Assembly (NCBI RefSeq): GCF_026723765.1
Contig: NZ_CP113524.1
Location: 2,527,001-2,591,000, forward strand
Length of the DNA stretch: 64,000 bases
Origin: Lacrimispora xylanolytica
GTDB lineage: Bacteria; Bacillota; Clostridia; Lachnospirales; Lachnospiraceae
Reading direction: 5' to 3'
The notes beneath the pieces are model-generated. The model was not told the DNA's origin. It searched no databases and saw nothing but the letters and a program-made list of their open reading frames with translations. The translations under genes were made by a program, and so were the position numbers. Shown here one piece after another: positions 18,560 through 27,657 of this stretch (positions within the stretch are counted from its first letter, which is position 1; each line of letters begins with the position of its first letter).

Positions 18560-19309
18560 TTAATAATTCCCGGAAAATTGATTCACAATTCCATCTGTCA
18601 TCATATCTGCCATTTCCAACGCCTGAGTTTCAATTTGGTCATAAGTAGTAATGCTTTTCTCATATTTCCCAGTCAGCATCTCAACAGCTTCATCTTTTGT
18701 CATTGCAAGATGGTCAAAGAGCATCGTTTTCCAAGCTTCCTGAGACCAGTAAGGATTAATACTTGCAAGAAAAGAAGCGATTTCCTCTGCATTTGTATAC
18801 CATTTCTTCTCTGCTTCTTCCGCAGCCTTGCTATCACCAGCTTTTGCTGCCTTTATTAGATCTGCAGCGATTACAAGATGGCTGGTAAACAGCTGTTCAA
18901 ACCTGGAAGCCGCTATTTCTCCATAGAGGGGCTTAAGTAGTGCTTCAAAATCCTTCGGGTTCTGAAGCAAACGGTTGGTAACCAGATCCACGTCTGGTAA
19001 GCCAAAGACCATACTTAAGATGGTCAACCGAGTCCATGTAATGTGCTGTTCCCACAGCATTCGAATATAATTACTTAAATCTACTTGTGCTTTACTTATG
19101 TCTTCAGATGCCTGGGTGATACATGGCGGTAAATCAAGAGTATTGGGCTGCAAGCATATGACTTGCCCGATATAAAGATTGCCTGGATCTATTCCTGGAT
19201 TAGCCGCTAAGATTTCATCCGTACTGGTATTAAACTTTAGAGCAATTAAAAATATGGAGTCTCCAGGACAGACTTTGTAACAAATTGAGCCGTTGGGACA
19301 TTGTAACAT
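18560..19309 (-). CDS. LysM-domain protein
   Basis: About 249 residues from ATG 19309 (MLQCPNGSICYKVCPGDS). Residues ~8-55 form one LysM module (GDSIFLIALKFNTSTDEILA, GNLYIGQVICL), which binds peptidoglycan or chitin-like glycans. The remaining ~180 residues are helical and acidic, with no recognised catalytic motif. No signal peptide is visible, as in several Clostridia LysM proteins of spore or cell-surface association. The SD is weak (AAGG 11 bases upstream). Function not established. Confidence 0.7.
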   Translation of the reverse strand: MLQCPNGSICYKVCPGDSIFLIALKFNTSTDEILAANPGIDPGNLYIGQVICLQPNTLDLPPCITQASEDISKAQVDLSNYIRMLWEQHITWTRLTILSMVFGLPDVDLVTNRLLQNPKDFEALLKPLYGEIAASRFEQLFTSHLVIAADLIKAAKAGDSKAAEEAEKKWYTNAEEIASFLASINPYWSQEAWKTMLFDHLAMTKDEAVEMLTGKYEKSITTYDQIETQALEMADMMTDGIVNQFSGNY

Positions 19310-19404
19310 AATAATCACGACCTTAATGATATACTTATTACTATTATAATGACCATGAAAATAAATCGTACCTATCAAACACCATAAATATAAGCTTTTT
19401 TGCT

Positions 19405-19440
19405 ATAAATAAGAGCCGGCATTTAGCCAGCTCTATTTAT
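19405..19440 (-). terminator. Terminator of the P-type ATPase transcript
   Basis: Minus-strand hairpin with AAATAGAGCTGGC and GCCGGCTCTTATTT arms, just after the ATPase stop and followed by T-rich sequence. Confidence 0.7.
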
Positions 19441-19451
19441 ATTAAATCTGT

Positions 19452-22103
19452 TTACTTTGAACATATCCGCTGTATCAGTTTTGTAATTTCTACAAGAATC
19501 AAAGGCAGCAGGGAAAATCCCAGGGTTATCAGCCACTGATGGAAGGAAAGCGTTGTCAGACTGAAAAAGCTTCTCAATTGAGGAATGATCATAATCAGTG
19601 CAATGATCACTCCAGAGGCTGCCATCGTTCCAAACAGCGCTTTATTATGTTGGTTTCCACGGGTAAAGATGGAATCAATATTGGAACGCTGATTTAGGGC
19701 GTGGAACATCTGGGAAATGGCCAGAACAAGAAATGTCATAGTCATTCCTACGGTATGCCCCTGAGCCGTTAGACCATATCGGTATGCCCAAACCGTGGCT
19801 ATGGTAATAAAAATACCGTGGAGAATCACGCGGATCACCAATCCTGATTCAAATAAGGTTCCTGACTTCACCGGTTTATGCTTCATAATATTTTTGCTGG
19901 CAGGATCAATTCCCAATGCAATGGCCGGAAGAGAATCCGTCACCAGGTTAATCAACAATATGTGCACTGCAAGAATCGGCGCATCCCAGTTAAGTAAGGT
20001 CGCGATAAAGAGAGTCAATATTTCTGCGATGTTTCCTGCCAGAAGGAACTGAATCACCTTTTGAATGTTTCTGTATATACGACGCCCTTCCCGGATTGCA
20101 TACTCAATGGTAGTGAAGTTATCATCAAGAAGCAGCATATCGGCCGCTTCCTTTGCCACATCGGTTCCGCTTTTTCCCATGGCAACACCGATATCCGCAG
20201 CTTTTAATGCAGGGGCATCATTTACCCCGTCGCCAGTCATGGCTGCAATTTCGCCAGTACGCTGAAGGGATTCTATGATACGAAGCTTGTCGCTTGGGGT
20301 CACACGGGCGAAAACAGTTGTTGTTCCAATTGATTTATCAAGCTCATCATCGGACATCTTATGGAGCTCATCACCGGATACAACGGTATTTCCTTCGCAG
20401 AAAATTTTTAACTGCTGTGCAATTGCTACCGCAGTTACCTTATGATCTCCTGTAATCATGATGGTACGGATTCCAGCAGCCTTACAGGTCTCCACTGCCT
20501 GAATTACCTCCTTACGAGGTGGGTCGATCATGCCGACCGCTCCAAGAAAGGTAAGATCACATTCCAGGTCAGCCTCATCATCTTCCGGTATTTCTGAAAC
20601 AACGCGCTTTGCAAATCCTAAGACACGAAGTGCATCTGATGACATGGTCAAGCATAATTCCCGGATCTCTTTACGGTCTTTCTCTGTAATGGATCGTATT
20701 CCGCTTGATGTCAATATATAGTTACAAAGAGGAAGCATTTCATCCACAGCACCTTTTGTAAAGGCAGTAAAACCGTCCTTCATTTGGTGAACTGTAGTCA
20801 TTCGCTTACGATCAGAGTCAAAAGGCTGTTCAAATAAGCGTGGGTGTTCCTCTTCTAATTCATTCTGATTAAGTCCAAAAGCATCACCCAGATAAATCAA
20901 GGCTCCCTCTGTTGGATCACCAAGAATTTCTCCTGGCCGGTCTGGGTCAAGGCTTGCATTGTTACAAAGCAAAGCCGCGTGAACCAACTCCAGATAAATC
21001 TCCTGTCTTTCCGATGCTCTTCCTACTTCCGTGGTATGACCGGATTCAAAATCTCCATTCATAGCCACCTTAGTAACTGTCATTCTGTTTTGAGTTAATG
21101 TACCCGTTTTGTCACAGCAGATGACCGTAGCTCCACCTAAAGTTTCTACCGCCGGCAATTTACGTACCAGAGCATTTTTCTGAGCCATTCTCTGTACGCC
21201 AAGAGCCATTACAATCGTGGCAGTGGCTGGCAAACCTTCTGGAATTACTGAGATAGCCAGGGATATGGCGGTCATTAACAATGGTATCCAGGGTCTTCCG
21301 TACAGGGAACCAATCACAAAAATCACAATACAGACAAGAAGTCCGAAGATACTTAGAATCTTGCCTACGGAATTTAACTTTTGCTTTAAAGGGGTGTCGT
21401 ATTCATCCTGCTGATCCAAAAGACCTGCGATCTGACCTACTTCTGTTCGCATTCCGGTTTCCACTACAATACCGGTTCCGTTTCCGTACATGACCACAGA
21501 TGAACTATAAGCCATATTGCTGCGATCTCCCAATGGAGATTCCTCTGAAAACAGAGCTGTATCTTCTTTGTCCACAGGAACAGATTCTCCGGTTAAGGAA
21601 GCCTCCTGGATTTTTAAATTGTTGGTATTGATTAATCGGATATCCGCCGGAACGATACTGCCATCCTCTAAATAGATAATGTCTCCAACTACCAGTTCCT
21701 TTGCAGGAATCATACTTTCTTCCCCTTCTCGCAGTACACGGGCAAAAGGTGCTCCCATATTCTTTAAGGCTTCCAGGGCATTTGCTGCTTTTCGTTCCTG
21801 AATAATACTTACAGTTGCATTTAATGCTACAATTACTAAAATTACAATCGCTTCTGTCCATTCATGAAGCAGGACAGATAACCCCGCAGCTCCAATCAAA
21901 ATTAAGATCATGACATCGGTAAGCTGCTCTTTCAGCATGATTAAAATGCTTTTCTTACTTTTCTGACGCAGTTCGTTAAACCCGTCTCTTTGTAGTCTTA
22001 GTGCCGCCTCGGCATCGCTTAGGCCATCCTCTGATGTTTCAAGCATTGCTTGCACATCTTCTACTGATTTTGCGTGCCAAGGCTTAGGTAAGTGGTCATC
22101 CAT
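19452..22103 (-). CDS. Cation-transporting P-type ATPase, calcium-pump (type II) family
   Basis: 883 residues, the normal length for bacterial PMCA/SERCA-like pumps. Visible motifs: TGES (actuator), PEGL in TM4, Asp331 in DKTGTLTQ as the phosphorylation site, and MTGDGVNDAPALK (hinge). The C-terminal six-helix cation domain ends near residue 880. Homologues export Ca2+ at the expense of ATP; no subtype-specific proof here. The start ATG 22103 overlaps the stop of an upstream leader ORF (TAATG), so its translation is probably coupled. Confidence 0.9.
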   Translation of the reverse strand: MDDHLPKPWHAKSVEDVQAMLETSEDGLSDAEAALRLQRDGFNELRQKSKKSILIMLKEQLTDVMILILIGAAGLSVLLHEWTEAIVILVIVALNATVSIIQERKAANALEALKNMGAPFARVLREGEESMIPAKELVVGDIIYLEDGSIVPADIRLINTNNLKIQEASLTGESVPVDKEDTALFSEESPLGDRSNMAYSSSVVMYGNGTGIVVETGMRTEVGQIAGLLDQQDEYDTPLKQKLNSVGKILSIFGLLVCIVIFVIGSLYGRPWIPLLMTAISLAISVIPEGLPATATIVMALGVQRMAQKNALVRKLPAVETLGGATVICCDKTGTLTQNRMTVTKVAMNGDFESGHTTEVGRASERQEIYLELVHAALLCNNASLDPDRPGEILGDPTEGALIYLGDAFGLNQNELEEEHPRLFEQPFDSDRKRMTTVHQMKDGFTAFTKGAVDEMLPLCNYILTSSGIRSITEKDRKEIRELCLTMSSDALRVLGFAKRVVSEIPEDDEADLECDLTFLGAVGMIDPPRKEVIQAVETCKAAGIRTIMITGDHKVTAVAIAQQLKIFCEGNTVVSGDELHKMSDDELDKSIGTTTVFARVTPSDKLRIIESLQRTGEIAAMTGDGVNDAPALKAADIGVAMGKSGTDVAKEAADMLLLDDNFTTIEYAIREGRRIYRNIQKVIQFLLAGNIAEILTLFIATLLNWDAPILAVHILLINLVTDSLPAIALGIDPASKNIMKHKPVKSGTLFESGLVIRVILHGIFITIATVWAYRYGLTAQGHTVGMTMTFLVLAISQMFHALNQRSNIDSIFTRGNQHNKALFGTMAASGVIIALIMIIPQLRSFFSLTTLSFHQWLITLGFSLLPLILVEITKLIQRICSK

Positions 22104-22267
22104 TAATGTAAATCTCCTTTATAAAATTTATTAAAAGTCAGAATAGCACAAAAAGGCATGCCTTGCCATGTAACACGCAAAGCACACCTTTGTATTATTC
22201 TGAAACCTTTTCTATTTAAATACGGTTGATTACAGTTATTGTTATTGCTACTGTCACTGTCATCCAT
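22103..22267 (-). CDS. 54-residue leader ORF overlapping the P-type ATPase start
   Basis: ATG 22267 has AAGGAG 12 bases upstream and encodes MDDSDSSNNNNCNQPYLNRK and onward to GDLH, with the stop overlapping the ATPase ATG as TAATG. The N-terminal Asp/Ser/Asn run is low complexity. The second half of the ORF overlaps a 15-base-pair hairpin. It may be a real small protein, or a translated leader that sets ATPase translation. I see no family match. Confidence 0.5.
   Translation of the reverse strand: MDDSDSSNNNNCNQPYLNRKGFRIIQRCALRVTWQGMPFCAILTFNKFYKGDLH
22152..22191 (-). promoter_or_regulatory. Terminator-like hairpin inside the ATPase leader
   Basis: Minus-strand AAAGGTGTGCTTTGC pairs fully (with G-U) to GCAAGGCATGCCTTT across a 10-base loop and is followed by TTG. 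It lies within the small leader ORF, ~50 bases before the ATPase start, so it could be an attenuator. Confidence 0.5.
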
Positions 22268-22301
22268 TGAGTGAATTATCTCCTTAAAATATTTACAAAA
22301 T

Positions 22302-22330
22302 ATTATATCCAATGAATTATATTTTGTCAA
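22302..22330 (-). promoter_or_regulatory. Consensus sigma-A promoter of the ATPase
   Basis: Minus strand: perfect TTGACA (22330-22325), 17-base spacer, perfect TATAAT (22307-22302). Confidence 0.88.
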
Positions 22331-22341
22331 TAACCAATTTT

Positions 22342-22371
22342 GACCTGGCAATCCTACGGACTGCCAGGTCA
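22342..22371 (-). terminator. Hairpin after the DUF2798 gene
   Basis: GACCTGGCA and TGCCAGGTC arms with a 12-base loop between the DUF2798 stop and the ATPase promoter. No clear T-run follows, so termination is inferred from place. Confidence 0.5.
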
Positions 22372-22377
22372 AATATG

Positions 22378-22863
22378 TTACTTTATTTTAACTGCTTTCC
22401 TGGTCTCGCTTTTAAAAAGGATACCAAATATCATACGTATCAGAGGACCTACAAAGAATATCTGGGAAAAAAGAGCCATAGGAAAATTAAATACTACGGT
22501 ATTAATCCATACAGATACTATCTCAGTTCCAGGGTTTCTAAATAAGATTACAGCAATCAGACTCATGATAGGGCACATAACACATACCGTCATGGTCGAT
22601 ATCAATAATATCATAAAAATCGGCTGCTCCATAACCGGCGTAACGATTCGTTTCACTAACTTCATGGTTAATCTTTCACCAATCAGTAATTCAATCAAAA
22701 TGGCAGCCGGCCACATAATGATCATCTCGTGAAAAGCCAGTAAAAAAATCTGATTCTTCATGCTTCCCATTTCTAAAGCTATGTTATAACAAATCATAAC
22801 ATACACCATAAAAAAGGTCATTAACAGAGTAAAGATAATGGTTTGAAATTTGTTTCTTGGCAT
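22378..22863 (-). CDS. DUF2798-type small membrane protein
   Basis: 161 residues, with four hydrophobic segments in two repeats (LLMTFFMVYVMICYNIAL and LISTMTVCVMCPIMSLIAVI). This matches the two-copy DUF2798 arrangement, found in small integral membrane proteins of unknown role. Start ATG 22863 (MPRNKFQTIIF) with GGAGGAGC upstream. Stands alone between the TIM-barrel gene and the ATPase; no functional hint from context. Confidence 0.7.
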   Translation of the reverse strand: MPRNKFQTIIFTLLMTFFMVYVMICYNIALEMGSMKNQIFLLAFHEMIIMWPAAILIELLIGERLTMKLVKRIVTPVMEQPIFMILLISTMTVCVMCPIMSLIAVILFRNPGTEIVSVWINTVVFNFPMALFSQIFFVGPLIRMIFGILFKSETRKAVKIK

Positions 22864-23014
22864 TTGATGCTCCTCCTGGTAGTAAATTTAAGTAAAGTAT
22901 CTGTGTTGTTCATGCCAGGCAGCAACGTTTCCAATAAAACCAAATTCTTTTACTCTAAAACTCAAGTAGTATACAACATTTCTGTGTAACAATCAAGTAA
23001 ATTATAAATATCTT

Positions 23015-23704
23015 TCAATCTAAATCTGTCATCTTACAACGTTTACGATACTCCTCCATGATATGTCTGAATATCTCACCATTGCTTGGAGGGGTATATG
23101 TAATGGCATTTGCCCCTGCTTCTATTACAGCTTCAATGGTTTCATTGTTTGGACCACCGGTTGCTATAATTGGAAATGTTTTATCAATCCTGCGCAGTTC
23201 TTTTATGATCTGGGCGGTATTGCGGCCGCCGGATACGTTAATGATGTTAGCACCGGATTCCAGCATACGTTCTTCCAGATTTTCATGAATGGAGATAATG
23301 GATAATACAATGGGAATATCAATATAATCTGACAAAGCTTTCACAAAATCTGTTTTAGTAGGCGCATTGAGGACGACTCCAATAGCTCCATGAAGTTCGG
23401 CATCAAGTGCGATTTCCCGAACTCTCGCACCAGAGGTAGTACCCCCGCCCACACCCGCGAAAACAGGTTTCTGCGATACATCAATAATTGCATTTGTGAC
23501 CTGCAATGTAGGAGTGAATGGGTATACGGCAATGACAGCATCTGCGTTACAATTAGCTATAATGGCTACATCCGTAGAGAATAAGATTGATCTTATCTTC
23601 TGCCCGTTAATAATAATTCCTGATGCCTGATTTATGGATTCTGGAACAATTACTGTATGGGTGCGCAAATTCGTATTAATTCTCGGCACAATTTTATCAT
23701 TCAT
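23015..23704 (-). CDS. TIM-barrel family protein of unknown reaction
   Basis: 229 residues. The alternating pattern of strands ending in Gly/Ala turns (VFAGVGGG, GAIGVVLNAPT, IVLSIISIHENLEE, INVSGGRN, IIATGGPN, ITYTPP) is that of a (beta/alpha)8 barrel with a phosphate-binding-like GGP loop late in the sequence. Homologues are generally labelled hydrolase or unknown. I cannot name a substrate. Upstream of it a strong hairpin separates it from the P450 gene, so it is probably a single-gene unit. Confidence 0.6.
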   Translation of the reverse strand: MNDKIVPRINTNLRTHTVIVPESINQASGIIINGQKIRSILFSTDVAIIANCNADAVIAVYPFTPTLQVTNAIIDVSQKPVFAGVGGGTTSGARVREIALDAELHGAIGVVLNAPTKTDFVKALSDYIDIPIVLSIISIHENLEERMLESGANIINVSGGRNTAQIIKELRRIDKTFPIIATGGPNNETIEAVIEAGANAITYTPPSNGEIFRHIMEEYRKRCKMTDLD

Positions 23705-23767
23705 ATGTTTGTTCCCCTTTTCATTTTAGTTATTTCGTATTTTAAATTATATCATATCTTAAAACAC

Positions 23768-23806
23768 AAAAAAACGAGTATTTATTTCAATTTACTCGTT
23801 TTTTTA
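23768..23806. terminator. Bidirectional terminator after the P450 gene
   Basis: AAAAAAACGAGTA and TACTCGTTTTTTT arms with a 12-base loop; T-runs on both strands. Confidence 0.85.
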
Positions 23807-23852
23807 TAACCTGTAGATAGATTACGCTTCTGTTTCATTATTCTTCTTTGAC

Positions 23853-25112
23853 TCAAGCTTTTCTTTTGATATTCGTCATGACAAATCCGCTTTCAGGCAA
23901 GGTGGGAATTCTGGAGAGACGAAAGCTCAAATCCTGCTCTGGGACTTTAAATTCAATTTTATTCACCAGGAAATTAAGGCTTGCTTTCATTATCTCAATC
24001 GTAATACCTTCTCCGGGGCACCGATGTCCCTTGGCTGGATCACCGCCTCCCTGAGGAATAAAGCTGTATGTTCTATCCTTTTCTTCCAAAAAACGATTTG
24101 GTTCGAATTGCTCAGGATTCTTCCAGATATGAGGATCATGATCCATCCCGTATACATCCAGTAATACCAACACTCCTTTTTTAAACCCATATCCATTCCA
24201 CTCAAAATCTCTATGAACCCTTGCTCCAAGAAATGGGGTAAATGGATAGAACCTGCGAACTTCCTGCACAAACATTTCATAATATTTATCTTCATTGCAA
24301 AGTAATTCATCCTGGCAATGGGGGTGTTCATAGACTGCTAAAGCAGTAAATGTAATATAAGTTGAAATTGCCACAATAGGTCGAATTACGTTAATCAGTT
24401 CTTTTGCAGCCATTGGAAGATCCATCTGATTTCCATCAAGATCCCTGTGAAAAGCCATTGATTTCAGGGGGGAGTCCTCTTCCATTTTCAGCTTTCCCTG
24501 TCTTACATCCTCAATTATTCCTTGAATCCATTCCTCCGTTTTATTACGCCCTGACTTACCCTTCCAGTATCTTGGCCCAACGCCTCCTATTCCATCAATC
24601 ATGGAACAAAAATCATCTGCTCTGTCTTCTATTTCATTCTCTTTTACAGGGACGCCTGTCCACTTACACGCTACTTTGCATATAATATTTTTAACTTCAT
24701 GAAAAAGTACAATTTCTTTCTTTTCCATCCATTTAGCTACAGACGCCTCCAATTCTTTCTCAAAAAGCTGTGTCAGCTCATTTTGACGCTCCTCTGTCAT
24801 CAGAGACATAAAAAATAATTTACGCTCCGTGTGGGGTTTTTTATCCATTCCCTGAATCGCATTAACACCAAATAGTGTTTTTTGAACTCTCATTGGCATT
24901 GCGCCTTTTCGTTGAAACAGTTCTTCATTGTAAAAAATCTTACAGGCCTCTTCTCCGCTTAAGCAAATTGCTTTTTCGCCCATGATATGAGTTTCAAACA
25001 TATCACATTGATAGCGATCCATTCTATTTTTAATAAACAGGTATCCTTCTTCTAATATGTTAAGCGTATGATCTAAGCCTTTTTCCTGTACGATTCTCTC
25101 TTTTACTTCCAT
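23853..25112 (-). CDS. CYP152-family cytochrome P450 peroxygenase (fatty-acid hydroxylase)
   Basis: 419 residues. The heme ligand is Cys365 in GGGDPAKGHRCPGE, with the shortened proximal loop of CYP152 peroxygenases. An Arg-Pro pair in NVIRPIVAIS matches the fatty-acid-carboxylate-binding Arg of P450-BSbeta, which replaces the usual acid-alcohol pair. Family chemistry: H2O2-driven alpha/beta hydroxylation (or decarboxylation) of fatty acids without a redox partner. No ferredoxin or reductase gene adjoins it, which agrees. Unusual in an anaerobe but known in clostridia; an H2O2-removal role is inference. Confidence 0.88.
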   Translation of the reverse strand: MEVKERIVQEKGLDHTLNILEEGYLFIKNRMDRYQCDMFETHIMGEKAICLSGEEACKIFYNEELFQRKGAMPMRVQKTLFGVNAIQGMDKKPHTERKLFFMSLMTEERQNELTQLFEKELEASVAKWMEKKEIVLFHEVKNIICKVACKWTGVPVKENEIEDRADDFCSMIDGIGGVGPRYWKGKSGRNKTEEWIQGIIEDVRQGKLKMEEDSPLKSMAFHRDLDGNQMDLPMAAKELINVIRPIVAISTYITFTALAVYEHPHCQDELLCNEDKYYEMFVQEVRRFYPFTPFLGARVHRDFEWNGYGFKKGVLVLLDVYGMDHDPHIWKNPEQFEPNRFLEEKDRTYSFIPQGGGDPAKGHRCPGEGITIEIMKASLNFLVNKIEFKVPEQDLSFRLSRIPTLPESGFVMTNIKRKA

Positions 25113-25359
25113 TTTTTCTCCCTTATATCAAAAATTATATTGTTTAAAGTAAAATACTTATCGTTTTAGTATCGCTCGATGACTAATAATTATTCGTTAG
25201 AGGAGAGCCAATATACAGTTTCTTAATCATGAATCGTACTGACTGATATGTAACAATATAAGTTAGAAAAAACATAAGTTTTTCAAGTATTTCATATATT
25301 TATTTACACTTATATATCACAAAGGCAGGTTCAAAATATAGAAAACCTGCCTTTAAATA

Positions 25360-25662
25360 TTAATTGCATTCGTCGCAATTATCAAAGTTATCGTTATAAT
25401 TATTGTCGAAATTATTCTGGTAGTTATAGTCATAATTATTATCATAATTATTATCATAATTACGACTGAAATCATCATAAGAGTTATTGCTAAATTCCTC
25501 AGATCTCCACCGACACTTTCTGCATCCATCTCTAAAGCCCTGCCAGTAAGCCTCTCTAATTTCTCTTCTGCACCGTTCATTATTACCATTGTTTCCATTA
25601 TTATTGCCATTGTTGTTCCAGTTGCAATGGCGTCTGCAGCAACCACAGTTAAAGCAGCCCAT
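25360..25662 (-). CDS. Asn/Cys/Tyr-rich low-complexity small protein
   Basis: 100 residues, start ATG 25662 with AGGAGGTGAG upstream. N-terminus MGCFNCGCCRRHCNW has five Cys and is followed by an Asn/Gly run. A charged centre (REIREAYWQGFRDGCRKCRW) precedes a C-terminal tract of N-Y-D-N repeats with a final CDEC. The second half is built on a tandem DNA repeat of a 12-base unit (25375-25470, CATAATTATTAT type). Composition resembles spore coat or exosporium structural proteins, but I recognise no family; function is inference. An overlapping frame (25353-25646) is Ile/Thr-rich and lacks an SD. Confidence 0.6.
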   Translation of the reverse strand: MGCFNCGCCRRHCNWNNNGNNNGNNGNNERCRREIREAYWQGFRDGCRKCRWRSEEFSNNSYDDFSRNYDNNYDNNYDYNYQNNFDNNYNDNFDNCDECN

Positions 25663-25958
25663 TCATCTCACCTCCTTTCCTATCACCATACTTTATTGTA
25701 TGTTATCAAAAGACAAGTTGTGAAAATGAACCTTTCTTCCAATCTATGATGAAAGGATTTTAGCTTCTAACTATAGTGCCGTCAAAAAGAGAGAGGCGAT
25801 TATCTCCTCCCTCTCATGTCACATTGTTTTTATTCTTATACATAAGAATATACATGTTGATATCTTCGTTTCTGCCACTTATATATCCAGGTAAATATTA
25901 ATTACTTTACAATTCTCTATTACCCAGGAACGGTAGAATTGAAGGTAAGATTATGGTT
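25663..25958. other. Intergenic region between the Asn-rich gene and ribH
   Basis: About 296 bases. It holds the rib operon terminator (25784-25815); otherwise AT-rich with no ORF of note. Confidence 0.6.
25784..25815 (-). terminator. Terminator of the rib operon
   Basis: Minus-strand GAGAGGGAGG pairs to CCTCTCTCTT with one G-U, followed by five T, about 145 bases after ribH. Confidence 0.8.
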
Positions 25959-26426
25959 TCAGCCTTCCATATCCCGTAATAAATTTACCATTTCAATTGC
26001 ACCTACCGCACAATCAAAGCCCTTGTTTCCAGCCTTTGTACCGGCACGTTCAATTGCCTGTTCAATATTTTCAGTTGTGAGAACTCCAAACATCACTGGA
26101 ATATCACTGTCTAAAGATACATGGGCTATTCCCTTAGAAACTTCACTGCATACATAGTCATAATGGGTGGTGCTGCCACGAATTACAGCACCCAGGCAGA
26201 TGATTGCATCATATTTTCTGCTTTTTGCCATCTTGGAGGCAATGAGCGGAATTTCAAATGCGCCGGGAACCCATGCTATGTCAATGTCATCCTCGCTGAC
26301 TTCGTGACGTTTTAGCCCATCAAGTGCTCCCCCAAGCAGTTTACTTGTAATAAATTCATTAAATCTTGCAGCAACAATACCAATCCGTATGTCTCTGGAT
26401 ACTAAATTTCCCTCAAAAGTTTTCAA
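25959..26426 (-). CDS. ribH: 6,7-dimethyl-8-ribityllumazine synthase
   Basis: 155 residues. The conserved segments [43 protein letters not shown] and [23 protein letters not shown] (the last shown as [16 protein letters not shown]) are those of RibH, with His in THYDYV at the active site. It condenses 5-amino-6-ribitylaminouracil with dihydroxybutanone phosphate in the penultimate step of riboflavin synthesis. Starts at a TTG (26426) with AAGGAG 9 bases upstream. Last gene of the rib operon, after ribBA. Confidence 0.95.
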   Translation of the reverse strand: MKTFEGNLVSRDIRIGIVAARFNEFITSKLLGGALDGLKRHEVSEDDIDIAWVPGAFEIPLIASKMAKSRKYDAIICLGAVIRGSTTHYDYVCSEVSKGIAHVSLDSDIPVMFGVLTTENIEQAIERAGTKAGNKGFDCAVGAIEMVNLLRDMEG

Positions 26427-26446
26427 TGTCTTAATCTCCTTTTTTA

Positions 26447-27646
26447 TTAATAATGTAGGATATGACCCATTTTTTTCTGTTTGGTTTTCAGATAGTATAA
26501 GTCGTGATCTGTGGCCTCCATCTCAATCGGAACCCGCTGTGTGATTTCCATACCAAATCCGGAAAGTTGATATACTTTATCCGGATTGTTGGTTAGCAGA
26601 CGGAGGGTCTTGACTCCAAGGTCCCTTAAAATCTGTGCGCCAATGAAGTACTCCCGCATGTCTCCAGGAAAGCCAAGAGAAAGATTGGCTTCCAGGGTAT
26701 CCATCCCCTGATCCTGAAGTGCATAGGCGCGGAGTTTATTAATCAGACCTATTCCTCGCCCTTCCTGACGCATGTAAAGAAGAATTCCCCTTCCTTCTTT
26801 TTCAATTTGCATCATGGCTGCTGCATACTGCTGTCCGCAGTCACATCGCATGGAACCGAACGCATCTCCAGTCAGGCATTCGGAATGAACCCGGCATAAC
26901 AGATTATCTCCATCACCAATATCACCCTTTACCAGTGCTACATGGTGCTCCCCATTAAGCTTGCTGATATATCCATAAGCCTTGAAATCACCATACTTTG
27001 TAGGCATAGATGTGCAGGTTACCTGCTCCACCAGGGTCTCATTTCTCTTGCGGTAATCCTGTAAGGCTTTGATTGTAACCATCTTAATGCCCCATTTCTC
27101 TGCCAGCTCCATAAGCTGTGGTGTACGCATCATCGTTCCGTCATCTCTCATAATCTCGCAGCAAAGACCACATTCCTTTAAACCAGCCAATCGCATAAAA
27201 TCCACCGTAGCTTCAGTATGTCCGTTTCTCTCCAGTACGCCGTTTTTCTTTGCAAGGAGTGGAAACATATGGCCGGGACGGCGAAAATCCTCGGGTCTGC
27301 TATCCTCTGCAACGCATTGTAAGGCGGTGATGCTCCGCTCTGCTGCTGAAATGCCAGTGACGGTGGTCACATGATCAACGGATACAGTAAATGCGGTCTT
27401 ATGATTATCCTGGTTATCCTCTACCATTTGAGGGAATTGGAGTTTTTGACAAAGTGCTTCGCTCATTGGCATACAAATCAGGCCTTTGCCATGTACCGCC
27501 ATGAAATTTACATTTTCAGTTGTGGCAAACTCTGCTGCACAGATAAAGTCTCCTTCGTTTTCTCTGTCCTCATCGTCCGTAACCAGAATAATTTTACCAA
27601 GGCGAAGGTCCTTAAGCGCCTCTTCGATTGTGTTAAATTCAACCAT
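26447..27646 (-). CDS. ribBA: Bifunctional DHBP synthase / GTP cyclohydrolase II
   Basis: 399 residues. N-terminal half (~1-200): RibB with [11 protein letters not shown] binding Mg2+ and the phosphate. C-terminal half (~205-399): RibA with the zinc-binding [14 protein letters not shown] cysteines and the GTP-ring region RQEGRGIGL. The two halves give 3,4-dihydroxybutanone-4-phosphate and the first pyrimidine intermediate. Usual length and fusion order for Firmicutes. ribE overlaps nothing here; the ribE stop lies 11 bases upstream. Confidence 0.96.
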   Translation of the reverse strand: MVEFNTIEEALKDLRLGKIILVTDDEDRENEGDFICAAEFATTENVNFMAVHGKGLICMPMSEALCQKLQFPQMVEDNQDNHKTAFTVSVDHVTTVTGISAAERSITALQCVAEDSRPEDFRRPGHMFPLLAKKNGVLERNGHTEATVDFMRLAGLKECGLCCEIMRDDGTMMRTPQLMELAEKWGIKMVTIKALQDYRKRNETLVEQVTCTSMPTKYGDFKAYGYISKLNGEHHVALVKGDIGDGDNLLCRVHSECLTGDAFGSMRCDCGQQYAAAMMQIEKEGRGILLYMRQEGRGIGLINKLRAYALQDQGMDTLEANLSLGFPGDMREYFIGAQILRDLGVKTLRLLTNNPDKVYQLSGFGMEITQRVPIEMEATDHDLYYLKTKQKKMGHILHY

Positions 27647-27657
27647 CTTTATTCCTC

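Noticed and set aside
22152-22191. yybP-ykoY manganese riboswitch before the ATPase
   Set aside because: The conserved loops of that riboswitch are not seen; only a simple hairpin is present.
22103-22372. Longer 89-residue ORF from 22372 as a gene
   Set aside because: Its first 35 codons cross the consensus promoter and a hairpin, and lack an SD; only the start at 22267 is supported.
25375-25470. CRISPR array reading of the CATAATTATTAT repeats
   Set aside because: Units are 12-base direct tandem repeats without spacers and lie inside a coding frame.
25353-25646. Ile/Thr-rich ORF overlapping the Asn/Cys-rich gene
   Set aside because: It arises from reading the repeat in another frame and has no SD.
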